64,000 bases of DNA, taken from Neodontobutis hainanensis (taxonomy: Eukaryota; Chordata; Actinopteri; Gobiiformes; Odontobutidae). Shown here in pieces: positions 1-10,429 of this stretch. The notes below the pieces were generated by a model, which worked only from the letters and a program-made list of their open reading frames with translations, did not search any database and had not been told where the DNA came from. The first letter of the stretch is position 1. Every line of letters begins with the position of its first letter. A program made the position numbers and the translations under genes. Location of the stretch: assembly GCA_024349245.1 (NCBI GenBank), contig JALDNG010000026.1, forward strand, positions 916,501-980,500, written 5' to 3'.

Positions 1-158
1 GTCCTGAATGTGCGGACTGCCTTTTTTTCCTGAGTTCTGATTGGTTACGGGATACCACAGGAATTACACTTTTGTTCCTGGGAAACTAACTGACTGCACA
101 TCACTGATACTATCTGAGCAACTCAACAGTTATTTCTGAAAATAAAAAAAACATATAT

Positions 159-201
<43 letters not shown>

Positions 202-746
202 TACTTCAGTATGAGCTTTACATTGCTTTTGCGTAAAACAGTGACGTAACATCCACATCAGACAGAGGCAGTGACTTGTTTCTCTCTAAACCTGTGCCGA
301 ACCATGAACTATTTTAAACCTGGCTCTTAATCAGTATCACTTGAACTGAATGGTCATTCACTGCAGTGTAAGATGGTCTGAGTTGTATGCTATAACCTCC
401 TCTGTAATTGAAGGGTTCACATACACACAGCCAGGTTGTGTAGGAACCACTATTGATGTCTTCCAGTGTATTGTGAATGTATTAGTGTGCCTGATGTGAA
501 AGGGAGGAGGCAGTGCGAGAGAGGGAAAAGAGAGAAAAACGCTGGACACTGGAGGAGGACCTCGCTCAAGATATTTGCACTTGGGCGCGCTGATGGCGAA
601 GTCTGGTAGTTGCTGCTTCCTGCAAATGATTGTAAGTTACAAATTCACAAGAAACGATTCTGTCCACTATCCTTTCTGACCAATTTTTATTTGCTTTTAT
701 TTATTTATTTTTTATTTATTATTGATAACCTTGAAGCAGAAAAACA
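1..746. other. Upstream region of the TRH receptor gene, no gene seen
   Basis: AT-rich DNA leading to the receptor start codon at 747. It holds a TA-dinucleotide microsatellite at about 153-197. No coding segment or clear TATA box could be supported. The stretch from about 540 to 746 probably contains promoter and 5' UTR by position only. Confidence 0.4.
153..197. repeat. TA dinucleotide microsatellite
   Basis: An almost pure run of alternating T and A, interrupted once near its start, about 0.55 kb upstream of the receptor start codon. Confidence 0.9.
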
Positions 747-2125
747 ATGGAGAACAACACTACCGTCCTCAAGGAAATCACCGGAGTTGTAAATTTGACT
801 GAAATGCCTCAAAAACCTCTCCAGGAGCAGGTTGTAACAATCTTTTTGACAATGCTAATCTGTGGAGTTGGGATTGCTGGCAACGTTATGGTTGTACTGG
901 TCGTCCTGCGCACCAAACACATGGTCACCCCGACCAACTGTTACCTGGTCAGTCTTGCTGTAGCTGACCTGATCGTGCTCCTGGCTGCCGGTTTACCTAA
1001 TATCTCCGACGTGGTTGCCTTCTGGATTTATGGCTACACTGGGTGCTTGTGCATAACTTACCTCCAGTACTTAGGCATTAATGTTTCATCCTGCTCCATC
1101 CTGGCTTTCACCATTGAGCGCTACATTGCCATTTGTCACTCCATAAAGGCACAGTTCATCTGCACCGTCTCCAGAGCAAAGAGGATCATCGCTGGAGTGT
1201 GGGTCTCCACCTCGCTCTACTGCGTGATGTGGTTTTTCCTGGTGGACACCAATGAGACAGTCTACTCCAACGGCGTGGTGGTCACCTGTGGCTACCGTGT
1301 GTCCAGGACTCTCTATATGCCCGTGTACTTCTTGGACTTCACCTTGTTTTATGTGGTCCCGTTGGTTGTGGCTATGGTGCTGTACGGCTTCATAGCCAGA
1401 ATTTTGTTCATGAGCCCTCTGCCCTCCCACCTCAAAGACCGAGGGGGGTCGGTCCATCGGGGTCACTCTAACTGCACCAACAAGAACAACAAGGGAGCGG
1501 TCACTGCCAGAAAACAGGTAATTGTAAGTGCAACATTATTCATGAAAGACATTCAACATCACAGATGCTGACATACAGCAAATGTGTAAAGTGAGTGTAA
1601 AGAGGGAATTTTACCTGCAGCTGGAGAGAAAAATAGAAAAGAGAATAGTAGAAGAAATAATCTGAAACTGGACCAGAAGTCAGTGAAGAGAGGCATGCAC
1701 AGCTTAGCCAATGTCTCCTACACAAGGGTGGTTGCAGGATTTTGAATTTGAATGTAACTACTATTTAAACCATGTATATTATACAGATCACAAAGATGCT
1801 GGCAGTGGTGGTCATCCTGTTTGCCCTGCTCTGGATGCCTTACCGGACGCTGGTGGTAGTCAACTCCTTCATCGACCCGCCTTACCACGATACCTGGTTT
1901 CTGCTGTTCTGCCGCATGTCCATCTACACCAACAGCGCTATCAACCCCGTCATCTACAACCTCATGTCTCAGAAGTTCCGAGTTGCCTTTAAAAAGCTCT
2001 GCAAGTGCAGCGGGGAAGACAAGGCGGCAGAGTACAACGTTCCCATGTATTACAGCGTTGTGAAGGATTTATTGCACGATAGCAACATGACAGAACAAGA
2101 AGGAAATGATCACCCAAAACATTAG
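747..2125 (+). CDS. trhr2: Thyrotropin-releasing hormone receptor (TRHR2-like GPCR), two coding exons
   Basis: Class A G-protein-coupled receptor for the tripeptide TRH, acting at the plasma membrane, normally through Gq. Coding exons are 747-1517 and 1787-2125, joined in phase 0 to give 369 residues. The intron falls at the Lys-Gln before transmembrane helix 6, starts GTAATT and ends ACAG. Visible: N-terminal NNT and NLT glycosylation sites, a TM2 SLAVADL block, ERY at the end of TM3, LLWMPYR in TM6 and NPVIYNL in TM7. Wording such as GINVSS, RAKRIIAG and WFFLVD is closer to the TRHR2 type than to mammalian TRHR1, so the subtype is an inference. The C-terminal tail is shorter than in human TRHR (398 residues). 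The conserved HPIKAQ of intracellular loop 2 reads HSIKAQ. The family call is very secure, the subtype moderate. Confidence 0.93.
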
Positions 2126-2707
2126 GAGATTCAACTTGATGCACATGATGACAAAAGCACACTGACTCAGTCATGGCAACACAGAGTTGGAGATTGTACA
2201 TATTCTGTATCTGTGTGGAAAAATGCCTAATGTTTATATTTATGGTGAAAAATTGTCATAGGTTTTATTGGTGTGGTCAATGTGGTGTTTAGTCTCAATG
2301 TGGTAAATACAGTTTGTAAAAACTTTGAAGGTGGGTTATCCTTTTTTTCCTTTTTTTCTTTTGTTGTCCAAACTGAAATTCTGTAGCAGGAACATATATA
2401 TAATTTGTGACTTTAGAGTGTTATTTTTTAAATAATGAATACTGCATCTGTAACGTAATGTATTGTTATATTTTATTGGAAAAAATAAATCCCAATATTG
2501 TTCTATACACTTTTCTCACTGTTTTATCCATTTTACCCGTTCTAGTGTTGGTAGGTTTAAAATTGGAACATCCTTTTCTTTCTAATAAGGAAAAAAACAA
2601 TAAATAACTAAAATTGTTCCTGTTGATCTGTTTATTGGTTTTAATCTAAACCAATACAAACATGCATGAATACAAAGAACTGTCAGTTTTAGACAAACCT
2701 AATCTAT
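2126..2707 (+). other. 3' UTR of the TRH receptor gene and downstream DNA
   Basis: AT-rich sequence after the stop codon. The first good poly(A) signal, AATAAA, is at 2484-2489, which would give a 3' UTR of roughly 380 bases. No other gene seen. Confidence 0.5.
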
Positions 2708-3260
2708 GACTGGGATGTCAAACGTAAGGCCCGTTTGCGGAAAATGGCCTGCCAGAGGGTACAATCTGGCCTGTGTGCCAAATTTTAAAAATTTGTGAAA
2801 TGAGAATGAAGAAGATAAAGGGTCTGTTTTTTACCTGTACCCAGTGATGCAGCAGTGAAAGTAAGCCATGTTATTGGTAGCAAAATAGCATTAGCATCAA
2901 AGCCATATTGTGAGGGTGAGCTTGTGAAAACATACAGGCTGAATGCAGGAAAACCTTTATTAAGAAAAAACTGCACTAAAATCATTCTGAACCCAACAGT
3001 TACAGCTCATACTATTTCTGTCGCTTGCACTGCTGTCTAAGCTCTATATTCTAGTCAGAGACATAGATAATGACAGCATTATGATGAGGCAGACAACGTC
3101 TTAAATTCCAGCGATCGCATCTGCCATAAGTTACAGCTTTTATTTTTAGCCTCAGGAGATGTGCAATGAACCTGACAGCAGTGGACTGTGGAAACAATAC
3201 GGTGATGCTAATTGCTGTCAACAAGTCTTCCCAGTGCTTCTGCTTTATCTTGTCACTCAC
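2708..3260 (+). mobile_element. Decayed hAT-type DNA transposon fragment
   Basis: The opening, about 2708-2790, resembles the common vertebrate repeat terminus that reads roughly as GTCAAACTCAAGGCCCG. The following frame from 2855 reads VIGSKIALASKPYCEGELVK. This resembles the hAT transposase segment also found in the C-terminus of GTF2IRD2 (a domesticated Charlie-type element). Stops and frameshifts follow. The identification rests on remembered motif similarity, so both the limits and the family are approximate. Confidence 0.45.
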
Positions 3261-4080
3261 CCAAAAACTGCTTGTAGCCTCACATTAAACTGGAAAGCTC
3301 TATATTTGTCAGTTAACTCATCCAATGCAAATTGATACTACAAAGGGAACAAAATACACAAAAAATACTGACCTATGCTAAAATAATTATTTAGGCATGA
3401 TTGCCCATTGGTGCAGTTGAATGCCTTGCAATCCTAGGTCACACCTGTCCCACTCAATAACTACATTCAGTGGCAGCTTTTAAATGAGCTTCTCTGGATT
3501 ATACAGACGTGGGGTTTATCGTTGCTGTCTATGTCTTTTAATGAAATATAACGTCAACAAGAAATTGGCAAAGGAGACAAATACATTATTGTATCTAAAT
3601 CACTGTAACACACATAAGTGGCTCATTATATCACTTGCAGGCATCACTTATTATTGCACTGAGTGATATACTCGTCATCTATTCCTACAATATATTTTAT
3701 GTCCTTTATGTTGTTAATACAAAACACAAAACGCTCTTTTCTGATGATGAATAATTAATTTGTTGAAAATATATTACTGTGTGTTGAGAGCTCTTGTCTA
3801 ATACCAGGTTCAAAATAATTATCAAAGGCCAGTGTTGTGATGCTACATGAGGCTCATTAAGTCACACTCAAGGGTGTCTCTGTCTCGATCTCTGTTTGCA
3901 TCCATTTGTTCAGAGTCTCCATCTCTGCAATGAGCTTGTTGAGCAACTGCTGAGGTCCTAATGCTATTATTATGAAAACCAAAATGATCAGTGTTCTTTG
4001 AGAGGCAGTAAATTAATAAATAAATTATTGATACAAATGCATAAATGCTGCTGAACGTTTCAAGGCATTCTCTTAGAACA
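3261..4080. other. Intergenic, nothing recognised
   Basis: AT-rich DNA without a supportable gene, RNA or repeat boundary. Short open frames here look random. Confidence 0.4.
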
Positions 4081-4510
4081 GAGGTCACTAATAGGCGGAC
4101 CGCGGTCCGGATCCGGACCCCGAGAGGCTTTGATCTGGACCGCAAGACAGTATTCATTATTACAAGTAAAACCTTTTTTTGAACCGGCACTCCTAGGACA
4201 GCTATGTCTACACGCGCGGGTCCTCAGGTTACTATGGTTACGGACAGAGCAGCGGGAAATTTCAACACGTTTAGCGTAGCCCGTAAGAAACGACTAAAAT
4301 CTAAAAGTTGAGCCTTGACAAAAAATAACAAAGATTCACTGACGTTATGGACGGAGAGGGATCGTTTGTTTCAATCAGAAAATACAGCTCCTAAAGCCCC
4401 CTTTCCTCTTGTCCCAGCTGCTGTGATAATCAGAGAATTAGCTAATTCAGAACTGAACCAGGACTGGACAGTTTTCATGTCAGGATTAAAAAGACTCAGA
4501 GGAAAGTGAG
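4081..4510. mobile_element. Probable DNA-transposon remnant starting with nested palindromes
   Basis: The segment begins with overlapping perfect palindromes, 12 bp at 4097-4108 and 16 bp at 4104-4119. GC-rich sequence of this style is familiar at the ends of fish DNA transposons. It is followed by a degenerate open segment at 4315-4509 with residues such as SLTLWTERDRLF. Downstream sequence gives no intact domain. Membership of the same hAT-like group as the 2.7 kb fragment is a guess. Confidence 0.3.
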
Positions 4511-4643
4511 GACGTCTAATAATGTGGTGAGTTTTACATTTGTCTGTCAACTTCTTTATTGTATTGTAATTTAGTGACTTGACTTGTAGCATATTTGACC
4601 ATTTACAAACAACGTGAGGAATTAGCTCACGCTATTTGCCTTT

Positions 4644-4690
4644 ATTTGAACCCAACACATGTTCATTTGAACCCAACACATGTTCATTTG
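4644..4690. repeat. 21-bp unit repeated twice
   Basis: A 21-base unit at 4644-4664 is repeated exactly at 4665-4685 and then begins a third, incomplete copy. Confidence 0.85.
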
Positions 4691-4765
4691 GGAGATTAAA
4701 AAAACAGAAAAGGTGTGAGAGGAGGGTTTGGAGATGAGTGACACAGGTTAAGTCTATAAGTTGTG

Positions 4766-4828
4766 TTAGCATTAGCTGTTGCTAATAATTAACAGTAACA
4801 GTTATTTTTTAGCAACAGCTAATGCTAA
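4766..4828. repeat. Perfect 20-bp inverted repeat with 23-nt spacer
   Basis: The 20 bases at 4766-4785 are the exact reverse complement of 4809-4828. The inner edge of the stem stops cleanly, and part of the right arm recurs directly at about 4845-4857. No transposase or gene accompanies it. Confidence 0.9.
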
Positions 4829-5369
4829 AGAATTATTTTTTTTTCTAATGCTAAAGAAATGCTCAGTGCATTTTTCCTTGTTCCTATTGTTTTCAGAGGA
4901 ATGACTATACAAAGAGATCAATTATGACTGCATCTTTGTCATATTTATTTAACAAATATGTTCTGGTTTGATTTGATTATTTTGTATTTAAAATGTTCTC
5001 ACACATGTATAAAGGAGTATTAGGACTTATATGCTTATATGTTACTTGTACATTTGCAGGTATGTTAGGGGATCTGTTGAACTTTGTAGCTGACAGGTCA
5101 GAAAGCAACGAATGTGGAGAAACAACAATGTCCTTATTATGCCTAAAGTTATAAATCAACTTTCTTATGCCAATATAGTTTTGTTTCTCTCTATCTTTTT
5201 TCAATTGTTAACATCTGTATTGATGAGCACATCACCATTGGCAGTAAATACATATAAACTACATTTATTAATTTAGCAGACAATTTCATCCAAATCGACT
5301 CTTGTTAACCTATAAAATCCTTTGTGGACGCGCGCCCTCTTACCTATGTATTTTTTCAACTGTCCTGGA

Positions 5370-5597
5370 CACATTCTTGCACGGGCTGTCCGTCCTGGAA
5401 GTGGATCCCTCCTTCTGTGGTTCTCCCTGAGGTTTCTCTTTTTTCCCGGCTGGGTTTTATTTGGAGTTTTTTCTCACCCTGATGGAGGGTCTAAGGACAG
5501 GGGATGTTGTCTAGTGCAGTCTGTTAAGCCCTTTGAGGCGGCTGTTGTTGTGATATTGGGCTATACAAAAATAAATGTCTTGTCTTGTCTTATCTTC
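5370..5597 (+). repeat. Fish interspersed repeat (retroposon 3' end) with TGTCT tail
   Basis: Features typical of an abundant fish retroposon 3' region: a pyrimidine-rich run, a GGGTCTAAGGACAGGGGATG-like block, and a terminal block that reads GGGCTATACAAAAATAAA. The end is a short tandem tail of TGTCT units, as often left by LINE-driven insertion. The exact family was not determined. Confidence 0.6.
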
Positions 5598-5611
5598 TAG
5601 ACCTACAGTGT

Positions 5612-5751
5612 TACACCCACTGGAGGTAAGGTGGGTTAGATGTCTTGCCCAATGACACAACGACAGTATGAACTGTGGGGAAAGTGAGAATCGAACCGCC
5701 TACCTTCCGGTTGAAGGATGACTGCTCTACCCCCTGAGCTACTGCCACCCC
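5612..5751 (-). repeat. tRNA-derived SINE
   Basis: Read on the minus strand from 5751, the element opens GGGGTGGCAGTAGCTCAG. This contains a polymerase III A box (TAGCTCAGGGGG). A good B box, GGTTCGATTC, follows about 40 nt later. The rest is a non-tRNA body. It lacks a foldable full tRNA cloverleaf end, so it is a SINE and not a tRNA gene. It abuts the repeat that ends at about 5597. Confidence 0.75.
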
Positions 5752-5753
5752 AT

Positions 5754-6215
5754 AATAATAAACTAATTCATTTAGGAGTGTGATGTTTGTACTATGTGTC
5801 TTAGTCTGATCACTTTTAAAAAGATTTAAGCCCGACACTAAGCTAGAGTCCCACATTGTGCAACGTGATCAGATTTTTGAAAAATCATTGATTCATCAAA
5901 AACCAGACCTCTATGCCATGTGTGACACTAGCTCAGTGCCGAACATAGGTCTCTTGTGTGTTCAGTCTAAGAAACACATGCAATAATCACCTCTTTTACC
6001 ATTTTCAAAAAGTGAAAAGCTCACCAACACAGATTTTAAACTAATATGTAAATGTGATTTGAGAAAAACCTAATAAAAAGAAATTATATAAAAATGCATA
6101 TAAAATAACACTATGCCTTATTTAGTTTTAAATAAGACATAGTGTAGTAAAACAAATAGGTGCCAAATCTAGAGGAAACATTTACATTCCTCTGAATTAT
6201 TCTACAACATCCACA
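5754..6215. other. Intergenic, nothing recognised
   Basis: AT-rich sequence between the SINE and the decayed repeat gene. No feature could be supported. Confidence 0.4.
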
Positions 6216-6960
6216 TTACAGCAACATCCACAACAGAACACAGCTGTCCAATAGAATCTCCTGAGTGCTAATAATAGTGCAACGCTCAGGGCCAGTCAAA
6301 ACCACGGGCTCCTCTACTTGACCACCAGGACATGAGTCAGGGTCCTGAGTGGGCTTTACAAATTCACTTAAACTACCACTGTTACTAATGCAAGAACACT
6401 CCAGCTCAGGCAAAGCCTCAAAGGTGTCTGAATGAGCCGGTGTCCCAGGTGAATTAGAAAGAAAAGACAGTAAAACATTCCTTAGAGCACTGTAGCTAGA
6501 ACTTATCTCATGTCCTAAAGACTTAGACCCTAAAACATCTTCTAGTCCACTGCAGCAAGAACTTGTCTCATGTCCTAAAGACTTAGATCCTAAAAACTTC
6601 TAGTCCACTGCAGCTAGAACTTGTCTCATGTCCTAAAGACTCGGGTGCTAAAAAATACTCTAGATCACTGCAGCTAGAACTTGTCTCATGTCCTAAAGAC
6701 TCGGGTGCTAAAAAATACTCTAGTCCACTGCACCTAGAACTTATCTCATGTCCTAAAGACTCGGGTGCTAAAAATACTCTAGTCCACTGCACCTAGAACT
6801 TATCCCATGTCCTAAAGACTCAGAAACATAACTACAGCCAGGGACATCAATAGAAACTGCATCTACCTCAAGAGGTGCACTATTATTCTCCTCGGTTGGT
6901 ACAGTACAATGTTTTGACTTCCCCCATTGAAATTGAGCTTGATGTGCAAGCAGACATTTT
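6216..6960 (-). pseudogene. Decayed gene fragment encoding a 20-residue tandem repeat
   Basis: Not a recognised family. Read on the minus strand, a protein-like frame runs from about 6960 to a stop at 6216 with a few frameshifts. The upstream part reads LLAHQAQFQWGKSKHC, then ENNSAPLEVDAVSIDVPGC. About six units of a Ser/Glu-rich 20-residue repeat with core SLGHETSSSCSGLEYFLAPE follow. The last part is a unique, Cys- and Pro-rich tail with SPGTPAHSDTFEALPELEC and SEFVKPTQDPDSCPGG. DNA units are at about 6481-6540, 6541-6598, 6599-6658, 6659-6718, 6719-6777 and 6778-6833. The units of 58 and 59 bases break the frame, so it is no longer translated intact. It could be part of a transposon-encoded protein or an orphan gene. 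Confidence 0.5.
6481..6833. repeat. 60-bp minisatellite, about six units
   Basis: Tandem units of 60, 58, 60, 60, 59 and about 56 bases, each carrying the block CTCATGTCCTAAAGACT. Adjacent units 3 and 4 are nearly identical while the outer units have diverged, which points to recent internal duplication. Confidence 0.9.
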
Positions 6961-7549
6961 AACTTACTTACTTGAATGAAAACTTGAATTTATCAGACAA
7001 TTGTTTCCTTTTCTGCTGGTTATCTGCCTGTGCCAAGAGTTTTAAACTTTAAATTTAAATGCAAATACAATCTACCTTGGTTAACTTTGCAGCGTCAAAT
7101 TCTCAAACAGTGAGCGTGCAACAGACCGCAGATCCACTCATAAAATGAACCATCCAGTCTATATAGTATACTGCTATGACATCAAATGGAAGGCTTCTGT
7201 TAGTGACTCACTCACTTGTTGCTATGTTAACAGTAATTCTTCATTTTGTTTTTTAAATTCAAAACTGTATTTATCACTGAAGGACAGTTCTAGATTTCCT
7301 CTGCTGGTGGTGTGCAAAGTGGACTCATAATATGAACATAATTATATTACTATTTATATTATATTAGCCAAAATAAAACACTTTTGTCAAAGGAAACATC
7401 TTATTTTTGTTTATTAAGAACAACACAAACTGTAGCTCTTTAAAGAAACAATCCTCAAATAAACAGCTCTTTCTGTTCCCTGCTCTTGGTCTTCAAATTT
7501 AAAATGTAATTAATTTCATTTTTAAATTGATAATTTGAGTACGGCAGTT

Positions 7550-7725
7550 CTCGGCCGACTCCGGTTTTTCTGTGAGGAGTCTGCATGTCCTCCACGTGTT
7601 ACCGTGGGTTCTCTCCGGGTACTCCGGCTTCCTCCCAGTCCCACCGACCAAAGACATGCATGTACAGGTTAATTGGCAACTCTAAAGTGTCCCTAGTGAA
7701 TGAATGTGAGAGTAATCTGGTCTAA
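7550..7725 (+). repeat. DANA-like SINE body fragment
   Basis: Shows the sequence blocks of the DANA/mermaid type of fish SINE body: GCATGTCCTCC, TGGGTTCTCTCCGGGTACTC, then CAAAGACATGCATGTACAGG and TTAATTGGCAACTCTAAA. The tRNA-derived head is missing, so this is a 5'-truncated copy. Confidence 0.7.
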
Positions 7726-8469
7726 AGCTTAACTATAATAAATGTATTTCAAAATGGAAAAGCAATACAAATGGATTGTAAAGAACCAGTTATGTGAACA
7801 GATGGCTCAGCTGATGTGCTGGGCGTTGTAGTTACAGAGAATCTCTTCAGATCTCTGCAAATTAAATTATAATAATAAATTGAAAAGGTTTCTGTTTTTA
7901 CTTCTTTGATTATTCCACAATTTATTTATTTATTCATTCAGTGATTCCTTTATTTATTTATATCATTACCATCCCAACCATTTTAAATGCTATGACCAGA
8001 AGGTCTTTGAGTTTATCTGAAATGGTAAATCAGAAAAAATTAGGAGATTTGTCCTGTACAATGGACATGAATATGTCGGACTGAAATTGAAAGATTCACT
8101 TAAACACAGAGTGGTACATGAGTGTTCTCTTAGATAAAAAAACAATGCACTGAGAAATTATTTCCTTTTATACAATTGATGCTCTTCCAATTTATGTATG
8201 TAGATGATTTGATTCTCTACCTTTGTACTTTTTGTCATTTATGGAGGTGTTTTCAGTTCAATTAATTGGAAAAAAGAGAGGAAATACAACAGCAGATTTT
8301 ATGGTTGAACTCAATTTTGGCAACTGATGGTATTATCTTTGTAAATGATATTGTTAATAAGAAAAAGTAAAATAATGGAGTTTGATGAATTCAAAAATGT
8401 CAATGGCTCTTTTTGCCCATATGGTAAATGGTGTGCATTTAATATTGCGCTTTTTTGTACCTCGCTACA
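7726..8469. other. Intergenic, nothing recognised
   Basis: AT-rich, with no supportable coding or RNA feature. Confidence 0.4.
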
Positions 8470-9345
8470 AAAGCTTTTCTCTCAGATGGTAAAGCTGCCC
8501 ATTCTTCTTGGAAAAAGCCTCTGGTTCCTGTAAATATTGAGGTCAGGAGACTGAGATTGCCAGTCCAGAACCTTCACTTTATGCTGCTGTAGCCAATAGC
8601 AGGATGACTTGTCCTTGTGCTTTGGATTGTTCTCATGTTGGAACGTCCAAGTACGTCCCATGCACAGCTTCCGGGCTGATGAGTGCCAATTTGAATCCAG
8701 TAATTTCTGATAACGTGCTACATTCATCTTGCCATCAATTCTGCCCAAGTTTTCTGTGCCTTTGTAGCTCACAGATCCCCATAGCATCATGGATCCACTG
8801 CCATATTTCACAATAGGAATGTGTACCTTTCATCATAGACCTTGTTGACTCCTCTCCAAATGTAATCTTTATGGTTTTGGTCAAAAATTTTGGTCTCATC
8901 ACTCAAAATGACTGTTACAAACGTTTTGAGACTTGTCTCGGTGCTGTTTGGTGTATTGTAGGTGGGATGCTTTGTGGCATTTGCGTAGTAATTTATCGAC
9001 TTTATCGACTATGTAGCCCATTTTCCTTCAAGTGCCTCTTTATTGTGCATCTCAAAACAACTACACCACTTTTTTTCAGAGAGTCCTGTATTTCAGCTGA
9101 AGTTATTTGTAGGGTTTTGTTTGCATCTTAAACAAATTTCCTGGCAGTTGTGGATGAAATTTGTGTTGGTCTAACTGACCTTGGTTTGGTTTCAACAGAA
9201 TCCCTAATTTTCCACTTCTTAATTAGAGTTTAAACACTGTTGATTGGCATTCTCAATTGCTTGGATATCTTTTTATATCCCTTTTTTATATCCCTTTCCT
9301 GCAGATTCTTTGACAGTTCTTTTGCTTTTCCCCCAAGAATACAGA
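8470..9345 (-). mobile_element. Tc1/mariner transposon relic, broken transposase
   Basis: On the minus strand the six-frame reading gives, in order, an N-terminal piece (GGKAKELSKNLQ, then TLIKKWKIRDS) and a central piece. The C-terminal catalytic part at 8482-8811 carries GSGSMMLWGSVSYKGT, TWTFQHENNPKHK and WQSQSPDLNIYRN. These match the Tc1 transposase order: DNA-binding helix-turn-helix, then a DDE-type domain with the FQHDNDPKH and WPSQSPDLNPIEN signatures. Many stop codons and frameshifts interrupt it, and terminal inverted repeats were not found. It is an old dead copy. Confidence 0.85.
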
Positions 9346-10019
9346 AACATCAGTACAGCACTGGTTGGAAGATGCAAGGGTCTGTCAGGAGCCCAGAAAC
9401 ACACACTGATTACAAGCAAACAGATCACAGGTGAGGATGGTTATGAACTGTAGATGTTCATAATAGATGTAGATGTCCTTGTTTTGTAAATTTGTATTTG
9501 TTTTAAGATACTGGTTAATTATTGGTTTATAATGTCTTTGTTTTGTGTGAGCCTGTGGTCATGTATGTCTTATTGTTGTAATGTCGTGAAGCTTTCATTT
9601 TCACATGAATGTCTTCATCCCATCCACAGCGGATACATGCAGAGGAGTAAGGAGGGGAATGAGGAGGCGTTTACATCCTGTCCTGTCTACTTATGATGAC
9701 GTTTACAGAGCTGGATCTCCAGCAAAAATCTAATTTACATCAGAATTCAGTCCCCTGATTGCCATTTGTGATTTCCCAGTTACTGTTGGAAGTAGCCAAA
9801 ATTACATGTCTGATTAGTATTTTCTATGCCAACTGATTGGCCTCATCATGACCAAAACAAAAATGTATCCAACAATTGTACCAATAGCACCTGCTGCAGC
9901 TAACTAGTTACGGCTGATCGATGGTCTGCTCTGTAATCAAAGCCACTACAAAATAACGCTCCACACTCACATCAATATGTCTGAGAGCAGTGGGTCTCTG
10001 AAGAGTAAACTATGAAAGT
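9346..10019. other. Intergenic, nothing recognised
   Basis: No gene or clear repeat seen between the Tc1 relic and the next repeat fragment. Confidence 0.4.
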
Positions 10020-10147
10020 CCTGTTCATGTATTGTGTATACCCTATATAACTGTCTTCCTCAGGTGTGAGTGTGTGTGAATGGGGTAAATGGAAGCATAA
10101 TGTAAATTGCTTTGGGTACAGAATAGTGCTATATAAACCATTTACCA
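10020..10147 (+). repeat. Short interspersed repeat fragment, ends in CTATATAAACCATTTACCAT
   Basis: The blocks GTGTGTGTGAATGGGGTAAATG, GTAAATTGCTTTGGGT and CTATATAAACCATTTACCAT are a combination seen at the end of widespread fish interspersed repeats. Family not determined. Confidence 0.5.
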
Positions 10148-10299
10148 TACAGTATAAATCTAGAAATATGAACACAGCAAGAACCCACGTAAAATCCAAT
10201 GAAAATACTGTCAAAAGACATATCTAGTCAATTATAACATGAAAATATTACACAACAAGCTTCAGGCAGTACATCTACCAATGACTATAACCCAGATTC

Positions 10300-10341
10300 T
10301 GTCAGTGATGTCAATATTATTGTCAGTGATGTCAATATTAT
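10300..10341. repeat. 21-bp direct duplication
   Basis: The unit at 10300-10320 (core CAGTGATGTCAATATTAT) is repeated exactly at 10321-10341. Confidence 0.85.
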
Positions 10342-10429
10342 TGTTACATGACCAACCACACCATAAAGTCCTGAGCCACAGCATAATATAGAAAATGAGA
10401 TCCTTTCGTATAGGGACAAATTAGAGGCT

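Noticed and set aside
1086..1466. Open frame of 126 codons on the minus strand inside the TRH receptor exon
   Set aside because: Antisense shadow of a constrained coding exon. Composition is His/Gln-rich with no domain.
5612..5751. Possible tRNA gene on the minus strand
   Set aside because: A and B boxes are present, but there is no complete cloverleaf and the non-tRNA body is typical of a SINE.
6481..6833. CRISPR-like array of regular repeats
   Set aside because: Units are head-to-tail without distinct spacers and the DNA is vertebrate. It is a minisatellite.
8482..8811. Functional Tc1 transposase
   Set aside because: Only the C-terminal third is open. The upstream part has many stops and the catalytic block is changed.
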